A DNA stretch of 64,000 bases from Brachionus manjavacas (lineage: Eukaryota; Rotifera; Eurotatoria; Ploima; Brachionidae): NCBI GenBank assembly GCA_019054805.1, contig JAHQIY010000001.1, forward strand, positions 5,346,501-5,410,500, in the 5' to 3' direction. The notes under the pieces are model-generated. The model searched no databases, was not told where the DNA came from, and saw only the letters and a list, made by a program, of their open reading frames with translations. A program made the translations under genes and the position numbers. Below, in pieces: positions 1 through 10,900 of the stretch. How positions within the stretch are numbered: position 1 is the first letter of the stretch; every line of letters begins with the position of its first letter.

Positions 1-90
1 ACATCAGTCAGGGTCAAGCAGTCAAAAAGTTTGATATAAGCCAGTAAATGGTCTCAAAATCAGAAAGTCTCAGAAGCTTCAAATAACACC

Positions 91-540
91 TTGAAAAAAA
101 TGAAAATCCCAGACCGAACCGAAACGCAAAAAAAAGTAACTAGAGTTAAATTTAGTAATTTGTATTTAAAAAATCCAAATATTTCCTGGATTTTAGACGA
201 CGAATCCTATTTCACTCTCAGTCATAGTAAAATCAATGGAAATGATATATTTTACACAAGTAACATTGCTGCAACACCAGCAAGTACAAAATAAATCCCA
301 GTTAAGAAATTTGAACAGAAATTACTTGTTTGGTTGGTCATTTCTGAGAGAGGCATTTCGGCGCCAATCATACGAAAAAGTGGACTTGCTGTCAACCAAA
401 CTGTCTATTTAGACTTTATAAAGCGTGTAGTCATTCCGTTTATTAAAAAGCATTATTCAGACGGCAACTATAGTCGGCAACTATAGTCGGGCCAGAACAT
501 ATAAGCATTATAAGTTCTGGCCCGACTTGGCGAGCTCTCA
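91..540 (+). pseudogene. Tc1/mariner-type transposase fragment (broken)
   Basis: This is a remnant of a DDE transposase of the Tc1/mariner group. The frame from 91 reads WILDDESYFTLSHSKING, which matches the region around the first catalytic Asp. It reaches a stop at 292-294 and continues in the same frame as KKFEQKLLVWLVISERGIS and on to a second stop near 485. After a short duplication (CGGCAACTATAGT twice, 472-490) the conserved FWPDLASSH region of the second catalytic Asp can be read near 517-543. The N-terminal DNA-binding part and the C-terminus are absent. A relative that keeps the C-terminal third lies at 41040-41490. The identification rests on motif recognition; the copy cannot be functional. 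Confidence 0.7.
485..527. repeat. 14-bp perfect inverted repeat (hairpin)
   Basis: AGTCGGGCCAGAAC (485-498) is followed after 15 bases by its exact reverse complement (514-527). It interrupts the transposase remnant exactly where the second Asp motif should be, next to the duplicated CGGCAACTATAGT. The inverted piece is the coding sequence for that motif copied in reverse, so it probably arose by a local inverted duplication rather than as a functional site. Confidence 0.75.
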
Positions 541-1659
541 TTATGCAATGATGTTATTTACCAGCTTATAAAGAGTTCTAATAATATCAAAAATAATTCG
601 CTTAAACCCTCAAACAACAGACCAGTAGTATCAAATTAGATTTTATTTTTTATTTTTTTTCTAAGTAAGATAGCTTTTGGAGTAGCTTTTGGCTCAGAAT
701 TTCTCTGATTTTATTTTCTTTAGCTAAATAAGAATTTATCCGTAAGATTTGGACTCTTTATTTATTTCAAAATATAAAATTTAATATTCAAGACTCAAAA
801 AAGAAAGGAAGGAAAAACATCTTTTTAATTTAAGAAATATCTATAGCTTATAGAAGATAAATCTTTTGATAAAATAACTATTTCTATTGAGCTTTTTTGC
901 ATTAAGTTTTTAAATCATTTATCAATAGTTTGTTAAAAAAATGTGTTCTTATTGACCGAATATTGTATCATGATAATATAAATGTTTAATAATTTATTTT
1001 AAAGATCAATTAAAACGATCAAAATAGCTCTTAATCATTTTTTAAGACACACCAAAAGTTCAAAAGTTATTTGAATCTGTCCAATTTTACTTTTTGCTAA
1101 AGACTTAGAGAAATAGAAAAATAAAGTTTCTCGAAAATGTAAACGTAAGTTTAAACCAAAAAGCATTAATTTTTTTTTTAATTACTTAAGAATAAGTTAA
1201 TTGGTTTACTTACATAATATAGTTAAGAAAGAACATTATCTATTACGAAGCGAGTAAAAAAATTTTTATTTTTTTTGAAAATATATACAATTCCCATTTA
1301 GAAATTAATTGAAAACATATTTATTGTAAATTTAAGTAATTAAGTTATTTGAGTTTAAAGCCTCAAATGAATTAGACTTTCTATTCGGGAGATATGAGAA
1401 AAAGTAAATAGGTACTTATTTTTTTAAGTAACTCAATTTTAATCATTTTTTCCAACAAATTTCGAACGATTGCATTATCTAATATCATTTAATATCATAT
1501 CCGAAAATATCATTTATTTTATTTATTTGTTTTCTGTACCGAGCTAGGGCTCCTTCAGAATAAATTAAAAAAATCAAAATCAAAATAAAAAATAAAATTA
1601 AAGATAATAAAATGAGATAAAAAAAAATCAAAAAAAGTAAATAAGCTAAAAAAAAATGA
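541..1659. other. AT-rich stretch without recognisable gene
   Basis: Low-complexity A/T-rich DNA with no open frame that resembles a protein, no clear repeats and no RNA gene that I can see. Confidence 0.5.
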
Positions 1660-1878
1660 AAGTTTAGAAGGCAGATTAGTGAAAGAACGGCATCGATCAG
1701 TAAACTCGACTTAAAAAACGAAGCTCGTCGTTTTTGGCAAGTTAACAGCATTAGCAAACAGCGGGTTTCACGATTAGATGCAGCTCGATTGCGTTTAATT
1801 AAAAAAATCACAGACGAGGAAAACAAAAAAAAAGATTTGGACTTCCTAAACCGATACAAGGATAATCCACACTATTAA
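1660..1878 (+). CDS. unrecognised terminal exon of a small basic, helical protein
   Basis: An open frame on the + strand ends in TAA at 1876-1878. Its last 55 codons use far more G/C than the surroundings and read as a charged helical segment (for example RRFWQVNSISKQRVSRLDAA, then LRLIKKITDEENKKKDLDFL, ending KDNPHY). The frame opens after TGA at 1657 and has no good start codon, but AG dinucleotides at 1666-1667 and 1677-1678 could be splice acceptors. I read it as the last exon of a small gene whose earlier exons I cannot place. The size and the Arg/Ala/Leu/Glu pattern faintly recall small ciliary microtubule-associated proteins such as CFAP141; this is a guess. A pseudogene fragment is the alternative. 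Confidence 0.4.
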   Translation, partial: KFRRQISERTASISKLDLKNEARRFWQVNSISKQRVSRLDAARLRLIKKITDEENKKKDLDFLNRYKDNPHY

Positions 1879-2066
1879 TCATTTTTTTATTATTGAAATT
1901 TTTTTTAATTAATTTAACTTTTTTTATTCCAATAAAAAATTTAAAATAATTTACTTTTTTTTATTGTTTCAATTATGGCTCAAATCTTAAATACTTTTTT
2001 ATAAATTAAATTAAAAATTTTTTCGGGATATAAAATTTTCAATTTTGAAAATTACCTTTCGAACTA

Positions 2067-2379
2067 CAGCGGTTCTAATAAAAACGTAACGCAAAAAAAG
2101 CCGCGACCAAACAACGGCCAGCACGGCCTTCCATCCCGGCCTGTTTGCGGCTCCGAACCGGCTGACCCAAGCCACCTTGCCGGCCGACCTAAGCGACCTT
2201 TGATTTAAAACCAAAATCTGATGATCAAGAGAATAAAATTTAAATTTAAATCAAAGGTCACTTAGGTCGGCCGTCTAGTAAAGTCGGACGGTTCGGACGG
2301 GTCGGACGTGTTGGGACGCCAAAGTTACCGTTTGCCGGCCGGCCGGATCGATGGCGTTACGTTTTTATTAAAACCGCTG
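2067..2379. mobile_element. Tc1/mariner-type MITE with TA target duplication and GC-rich core
   Basis: Terminal inverted repeats of about 26 bp begin CAGCGGTT at 2067 and end AACCGCTG at 2379, with one mismatch (C/T at the ninth base). Both ends are flanked by TA, the target duplication of Tc1/mariner elements. A second, internal inverted repeat of 26 bp (2182-2207 against 2247-2272, one mismatch) makes the 313-bp element strongly foldback. The interior is much richer in G/C than anything nearby (GGCCGGCCGG near 2335). It has no coding capacity. The 67-codon minus-strand open frame that covers it is incidental. Confidence 0.8.
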
Positions 2380-2613
2380 TATACGTCATAAAAAATGATA
2401 AGAAATTTTGAAGATTATTTTTAAAATTTACTGGTTAAATTTGATTTTTTAATTTTTTTTGAAAAACTAAATTTTTTTTTATATTTCCTAATCAGAAACC
2501 TATTAGTAGAATTCAGAATAATTTTTTTCTCTCCTTTAAAGTTTATATAAGAGTGAGTCTACTTTACTTTGCCTTGATCTACATTGTATTTATTTTATCT
2601 TTTAAGCTCTTAC

Positions 2614-4979
2614 TTGCTCGGCTGTCAGTCTAAAAGGTCCTAGTTCAATTCCACCAGATTTCGTTGATTTATCTACATCGTAATAAAGTATGTTTGTAAG
2701 CATTGTTGCAAAAAGCAGTACAAAACAACATGTTAGTCTATCAATCCTGGTAAAGTTACTAAGTCTTGGCTTAGTAATTAAAGAAAACCAAAGGTGTTCA
2801 TCGCTTATTTTATCTTTGGTTTGTCTTTTTAACAAATATGGCAAATTCTTTAGTTTTTCTTCTCCAGAAACAGGAATATTTTGCTCAATTTGTCCATTGC
2901 TAATATCCAACCATTTTTCACAAATGAAATGATATTTTTCATTTGTTTGTAGATCACTTACAATCACATACTTCAAGTACCATGAAGATGCGGCATCTGT
3001 TTTTCCCGAGTTATCTTGATAAATTCGGCACAACTCTAAAGCGCCTAAATTATTCTCTACGCCTAGTAAAAAACAGTCAACTCCCCCTCTTTTAAATACT
3101 TTGCTATTTGAATTTTTGCCTTCTAGTTTTTTCATTTGACTCTCACCATTTTGTCCATAAAGATTGATGAACACTTTCGAATCAGTTCCAGCATTTTTTC
3201 TGCATCCAGTAAAAATCACCACTTCATAAAAATAATCACGATTTGTTGAAGAGTCACCAACATAATTAACTACTATTTCATCACTATCTTTTCTGTCCAC
3301 ATAAATGCAAATAATTGCAGCAATAGTGTACAAAACTGCGAGTGCAATCACTGTAATGTAGACGGTGATATTTTTTTCAAAGGATGAATTGGCAAATGCA
3401 CTTTCGAAATCGATTTCACTAGGTAAAACTATAAAACCACCTGCAAAGACTGTCAAATGAGAAGAATAGCAATGAGTGTACTCAAAATTAGAATCGATAA
3501 CATCCATTCCATTTGATGACCATTCACCACTTTGCTCCAAATAATAACATCCTAATGAATAGATACGGACAGAAAAAATGCTCAAATTGATTAAGCTAAC
3601 TTTAAGAATGTTAGGAAAACTTGTGAAATTTTTTACACAATAATTGTCAAAAAGTTCAGGATCATCAATTATACTGATACTAAAACCAACGTGGTCATTA
3701 ACCAAGTATGATTTTACTGTGCTTGAATTTATAAAAATTTGATAGAATGTTTCGTGTATTAGCATGTCTGGACAAAGAGGAAAAATCATGTCATATAAAC
3801 GAAATGAAAGACTTGGATTTCGGTTGAATTTTACCATAACTAAAAAGCTTAGTGTTTTATTTTCTGGCTTAATTTGGAAAGTAATTGAAGAATTAGAGTT
3901 GTGTAAATTAATTTTGTAAATGATGGCTTTGACAGTAGGATCAGTGTCATTTGATATGTTGTATTGAATAAATTCTGGTTCATTTTGGACTTTTCGTTTT
4001 ATTTTTATCCTAAAATCTGCATTATTTACCTTTATTTCTTCACTGGTATCGGAATGGTAGGATAAACTAACCAAAGATGAGTTATCTAGATTTAATTTCT
4101 TTCCATTAACACCTTTTAGAATATGAGGAATTGAAAAACTTTGTAAAATTGTTGTCGATTGATTTTGATGGTTATTGGTTAGCTTTAGCTGACCATCTGA
4201 CAAAAATATGTCTTGTTGTTCCAGTTCTTCAGAAAGCAGTCGCAAACTTTTATAATGCATATTAGAAGTCAAAACTTCGGTCTTTTGAGAAATACTTAAA
4301 TGTTTAGAAATTATTTTTAAAAGATTATTTAAAATTTTAAGCATTAAATCGAATATTTGAAAGCATTTTTTAGTATGACAATGGCGAAATAAATTTCCTA
4401 TTGATTCTACAATCCTATCTGAAGCTTGTTTTAGATAATTCAAATTACTGGTTTCAGAATAATTATACAAAGAAATGGAAAGATATTTTAATTTTTGAAT
4501 CAATTCGATTGAATAAGATTCGTAAGTACTTTTGCCTGTGATCAAACCATAAACCATGGTAATTATTTTGATATCACTTAAGTCATTGATATCAAGGTTG
4601 ATCAATGTTTGAATCAAATTTGTTTTAATCAATTCAAAATCACTCTGATTGATGGCAATATCTAAATTTTGAATTGCCGATGAAAATATGATTATCTTTT
4701 GGGAAACTTCAGGAATAGGTAACTTTTTTAGCTGAAAAATTGTTTTATTCTTTATTAAATCGTCAACCATCTGAAGAGTTATGTTTCGTAAAATTTCAGA
4801 ATCTTCAACAACGGTGACAAAATCGGGAATTTCAAAAATTGTAATTGCACCAGAATCATCAATTATTTGTATCACTATATTCAAATTAAATGAATCATTG
4901 ATTAATCCTGGAGGAAGCGTTGTAATAAGAAGACCATTATCATTGTAATTTATAATTCTTGAATCATTTGCCAATTTGA
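2614..4979 (-). CDS. polycystin-1-like gene, exon 12: REJ tail, GPS, TM1, PLAT, TM2
   Basis: This exon of 2366 nt has 789 codons without a stop. The GPS-type segment carries a Cys/Trp pattern (GCYYLEQSGEW, then THCYSSHLTVFAGG); the HLT tripeptide, where the GAIN domain cuts, is intact. One hydrophobic helix (about 3297-3372) is followed by a PLAT/LH2 domain (YFYEVVIFTGCRKNAGTDSK, then VFINLYGQNGE and the WYLKYVIV strand), then SNFTRIDRLTCCFVLLFATM, the typical start of helix 2 in polycystin-1 proteins, and GPFRLTAEQ. The acceptor is TTTTTTTAAG at 4980-4981; codon phase 1 joins exon 11 as YEYF-VKLAND. The exon ends at a canonical donor, so translation past 2614 into VRA-stop is probably intron read-through. 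Confidence 0.85.
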
Positions 4980-7900
4980 CTTAAAAAAATAAAGATTTAA
5001 ATTAATGTACAATACAGCTAGAACTACCGTAAAATTTAAAAAATTGGTATAACATGATTTCGATGGAAATGAGCCTGAGAGTTGCCAAATTTCTAAAAGG
5101 AGTAGGCAAAGTTTTACGTAATTTTTTTCTGTTTTTGCTAATAATATCGAATAATTAGAAAAATTAAGGTGAATTGAGAGAAAAATCATGGATAGACAAT
5201 GAGATTAAACTTTTGAAAAAACATTTTCCAAAAAAAATCATAATTTAAATAACATAATCATGCGAATTTAGTGACATGTTACTAAATCAAATAATGAATT
5301 GTTACTAAAAAATGAGAACTGGTTTTAGAAAAGAGTAATGTTCAATTTTAATGACATGTCTTAAAAAATGAATAAATTTGACACATGTTACAAAAAACAT
5401 CTGACTTTAACATAGTTAAAAAATAAAGTTAATTCAATTCAATTTTTAATAGATTGGACATCAATTGGTCTAAAACAAAAATCATTTTTATCACAAAAAA
5501 GAGAGGTTTTTACCAACCAGAAAGTATTTTGATAGATTCCAATCATGTTGAAGTTGTTGATTCCTTTGGGATCCTAGGGGTGATAGTAGATAATAGATTA
5601 CAATTTACAAGCCTAATTGGTTCCCTCAGACAAGAAATTCATAAAAGACTTTACTCTATCAAAAGACTTTTTTATCTTTCATTTAATGTAAAAATTCAAT
5701 TTTTCAAAACTTTCATTTTGCCGTATTTTGATTACTGTTCAACGTTGTTAATTTATTTCTCAAAAGAATCAATACAAAAATTAGCTAATAGCTACTATCA
5801 ATGTTTATTCAAATTGTTCAGATTCAAATTTAATACTGTATGTTCAAATGATTTTAACTCGTTTAATATTTTTTTAAGTAAATTTAATTTATCTTGTTTC
5901 CAACATAGAATTTTAAAACGTTTTTGTACATTTATTCATGGTATATTTAATAAACCATTAACACCGAAGAACATTCTTAATAAATTCAATTTCAAAAATG
6001 AATTACCTATCAGCTATAATTTAAGATCACTAAATGAACTGATGGTACCGGATAAAGGCAAATTCAATAACTATGGAGAGTTGACACTTAGTTATTTTTT
6101 TTAAATTTATTAATCGATTGATTCTGGATGATCTTTATCTAAATGGAAATTTTTTCAAAATTAGGGTAGATAACAATATAAATTTGATTTTTAATCGTTT
6201 TATTAGTGAATTTGAAAAATTTGATTTGATATACAAAACGTAGTTTATGCAATTTTTTTTTTGATTTTTTATTTTATTTTTTTTCTCTTAATAAATGGGT
6301 TCGATCAGCTCTTAGAAGTAAAGACAATATGTCGTTTGATTGAATTGAAATAATAATTTTCATTTTTTAAAGAATTTTATATAAGCTTTAACAATTGTTA
6401 GTAGTTTTAAAATGTGGTCACTTTTTATTACATGTCACTAAAATTGAATTTTTTTTTTTTTTGAAACAGTGCTCAATTTTGAATCACATGTGACTAAAAT
6501 AGAGTACTCTATTTTAAAGAAATGTCACTCAATTCGGATGATTACGTTAAATGAGGCTCTGTTCTTTTTTGTACTTTTTGTAAATAGTGGTAATTTTAAT
6601 CATTATATTAAAATCTAAATGGGGCCCGGGGGGAGCCCTGGTTTAGGAGTTCGGGTATGCTGGAGGTAAGAAAAATATTTTTAAAACAGATTAAATAAAT
6701 AGTTAAATTTAAAACAGATTTTAAAATAGTGATTAATAAAAACCTTTTTTTTTAATACCATTAAGTCCAAAAATTACAGAAAGTACAAAAAAGAACAGGG
6801 CCAAATAAAATAATTTTCTGATTGAGTACAAAAAGTACAGAAAGGATTTTAACTTTTTAAAATTCTCATTGTCTTTACCATAGAAAAATTGGTAAAGTAA
6901 AGAATGCTAGTTTTACATGATTTTCCGAAATCTAAATAAAATTAGCGCATAAAGTAAAAATCTTTTGATTAAAGAAAATAATCTTTTGTCAATGAAATCA
7001 CTAAAAACTAATATGTTCATAAACTGAATACAATTTTATGATGCTATTTATTTTAAAAAAATAGCTCTGAGATAAAGTTTTTACTTAATGCTATACTTTT
7101 CCATTTTCGATGGAGAATAGTCATCTGTAAAATTTTAATGAAACATAATTAAAACTAAACTTTTTCAAGTACTTTAGTAACTATATTATCAGAGAGAAAG
7201 CAAATTATTTTGCATATTCTACATAATAAATTATATTTTACCCAAAAAAATTTTTAAATTTTAAATAAAAAATTTATAGAATTATTCAGAAAAATTAATA
7301 TTACCAAAATACTCGTATCTTGTAATGTATCCATCAGAATCAAGCCAATCTGAACATTCAATTTTAAAAACAGTATAATATGCTGTTCCATTACGACAGT
7401 CAATTTGACATTTTCCATTATAGGGCTTATGGTTTACTCTCAAATTAATTACTGTTGATCCTGTAACCGTTTGATTGTACTCATTGAAAACAGTGATGTC
7501 AAAATTAACTCTCCAAAAATCAATATGCTCAAATGAATCAAATAGAGTATCAAATAAAGTCAATTCTGTGGTTTCATATCCCTTTGTATATTTACTAATA
7601 GAAAAATTGTCCATAATTTTCCATTGGGAGTCCAATTTATAAAGTATTCGATATCTGTAATCTATCTTTTTGGCATTTTGGCACCCATTTACACATTTGC
7701 TTTCGATTACTAACTGATTAGCTGAGTTAATTCGAAAATATTTATTAAAACGCTTACAAAAACCCGAAATTCGACACCTTTAAAATAAATTAATGTGTCA
7801 AAATGAATGTTCAATATTTCTTGTCCAGAAATATTCTAAAAAAAATTTAGGATACTTTTTTTAAAGGCCAGCTAAAAAAATCTTTATTTTTTATAAATGC

Positions 7901-10900
7901 ATTTTAAATTTATGTGAATTCAAGTCATTTTTCGATTCTTCAAGTAAAAGTTTTAAATATACTCAAAAAACCATCCAAGTCAATTTTATGGTAAATGAGC
8001 CTAACCGGGTGACCTATTTTTTTTATTGCATAAAACGATCCCATTTTGTTCGAAAATTCCAAAAATTGTCACCGAATTGGACCTATTTTTTTGACTCACC
8101 CATTTACCTCCTGCGGTTAATTATGTTAGGGCTAATAGGGATAATTGGTTTAACCGAAATACCCCGAAAACCATATATATTTTGCCCCAAAACTAACCTC
8201 TTTTCCACAATATTCACCGAATTCACCCAATTAGCCCGATAATAATTAAAAAAAGGATTTTAACTGTTATTTTTAAAAATATAAATATTTAAAATATTCT
8301 TTATTATTATTCTTTTAAATATACGCTAAAACATAACTATTTAGAAAAAAATTTAAACGAATTATTAACGAATTCAAAATAAATTTTATGTTTGATTTTT
8401 TTCTAGTTAAAAAGATTATTTAAAAAGATCTTTCTCGGAATGTTGTATAAATTTAAAGCTTGAGTAGTGTTCAATTTTTTTTCAAAAACATCTTTTTTTG
8501 CATTATCAAGATCTTCCATCGAATACTTTTTTTTTTTAACTTTTTTTTGTTTGTTCTGATTCATTTTTATAAAATATTGACGATTATTGATAATACAGAA
8601 TGAATATTTTTATCAAATAAAATCAAATTATTTTTGTAAAAAAAGAAGAAACAAAATTTTAAATTTTTCATAAAAAATGACGTCATTGTGATCGTTTTTG
8701 TCCTTTCAGTCTAATTATGTTAAATATTTTTATTTTTTGGGGTAAATGGGTGGGATTTTTGGGTATTGAGGTGATACCTCATTAACCTCTTAACCCATAA
8801 AAAATAACAACATTAGACAACGAACCCATCGGCTATCTTAAAATTCTAGTAAAATTATTTTCTACTAATTAAGACCCACTGAAAACGATAAGCAATAATA
8901 AATAAGGTCAGTTCAAACTTGTTCCGTCATCGGATCAAAAATTGTCAAACATATTTACTAAATTGAAAAATTCTATCGAATTAGCAGTAAAAAAACTTTG
9001 AATTAAAAAAAAAAAGGTTTAGAAATTTTTTAAAAATATTTCATATGTATATTTGGATTCCTCTCTTCAAGATTTACAAGAATATGTGGGTTGTTAAAAA
9101 ATAAAATAAAACGACTGATATATTTCGGTTTTTCAAATTACGTCACCGAATTTACATTAAATACATTTAGGCTGTGTTACCATATTAGTTTTTTAAAAAA
9201 GTTTTGACCTTGATTTCAAAAGATTTATCTTTGACTTTAAATTTTAAAATTCAAAGAGTGAAAAAAATTAATTCATTTAAAATTTTTCACTCTTTGAAAA
9301 TTATTTTAAAATGTTTTTCGAACTTTGTATCCATTACAAAAAATTAATTTTTTTTTAATAAATGCGCTCAATCATCACAAACTTTTTGTCTTTCTAATTG
9401 AGTTAAAATATTTTTAAATAAATAAACTAGTATGGTATTGAATTTAAAAAAATTAATTTATGAAAAAAAATACCTGGTTGAACCTTCAGGCACCATTGAG
9501 ACATTCAATTTTTGCACCTTTATGAATTGAAAATATCTAATATTTTGGTAGAATGTTTCCATTAAAAAAAGTGAAAAGCTCTTTGGATCGTATGGCCAAC
9601 TTTTAGACTCTATAGTTAAAATTTTAGAATCGTGAAAAAAAATAATCTTTTTTCTGTCCTTTATACATTCATTGAAAATTCTAAAATTTTTTTTAAAATT
9701 AGCCAGGTCTTTACCATGATTAACAATCTGATCAAATCGTTTATCGTTAATGCTAAACTGGTCGTTGAGATGTTTTATATCCATTTTAAAGCAATAAAAA
9801 TTCACATATTCTAAATCATCAATTTTTATTAGGAAATCCATGTCGTAAGCATATTTTATTGTATCAAATTTAAGTCTTTGTTCAGTTCCGATCCTGAAAA
9901 AATCAAGACCATTCTCAAGACTAAATAATGCTATACCTCCTGGAAGTACTTCAACATGTGTTTCTATTGACTTTTCAAATCGACTCAATTTACTGACTAA
10001 ATTTACTTCTAACTCAACGTGAAGTTTGAATAGATACAAACCATAATCAAGAGTGTTGCTTTTTATGACCAAATTGTAAGTATAAACTGTTGGATTGTTG
10101 AACAAATCAAAACTCTTATTTTTTACAGTTTTGTTTGGGAATATTGGAAAAATAGTCCATTTTTTTCTTATTGTATAATCTCTGTCAACATTAAATTTAA
10201 AGTTTGTATGTATGATTATAATATCCGATCGAAAAAATTTTTTTGGATGTGTAATATTTTTAATATCTGTCATATCGATTTCTGGCTCAAAAATAAGGTC
10301 TTAAAGATAAAAAAAAATTTAAGCATTTTAAAATTTTAAAAATTAAAATTAAAAGATTTTTATAAATCAATTAACTCTGCTTGCTAAATTAATATCATAA
10401 GAACTTGAAAAAATTTTAGTCAATAACTTTTTAAAAGCATCATTTAAAATAAAACAAGACTTAGTGATGAAATTTTTTTCGATTTTGGAGTAGAAGTGAT
10501 AAGAAATCCATCTTAAAAAACTACTTATAAGCTATTAATCACTTTTTTACTTTATATTTAATTTTTTATTCTTTTTATTTTGAAATTTTTACTTTATCTA
10601 ATTAATTTCTTCCGGTCTTGTACCCAAACTACCGTTCCATAGGCACCACAAACAATTTTATTATTTATTCATTTTATTTTTTTATTCTTGCAAAAATTAT
10701 TTAACTTTTTTTAACCCTAAAATTTTTATTGTATATTTCTATCAGTGTTTTATCTCATTATGTGCAACGAGCTACCATAGGCGACCTCTCATGTAGGACG
10801 CCTCCGCAAGCTAGTCTTGCTGTGGCTTTTTTATAATAATAATAATAATAATAATTTTCGAATTTGAAATTTTTTTAATTATTTTTTATGCTGAAGGGAG

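Noticed and set aside
1485-1859. 124-codon minus-strand open frame
   Set aside because: It is antisense to the better coding-like + strand frame at 1660-1878, and its other half reads A/T runs as Leu/Ile/Phe.
2011-2214. 67-codon minus frame with Arg/Val-rich sequence
   Set aside because: It reads through one end of the GC-rich MITE; no homology, explained by the element.
4950-5189. 79-codon minus frame overlapping exon 12
   Set aside because: Out of frame with exon 12 and ending in its first bases; it lies in the intron.
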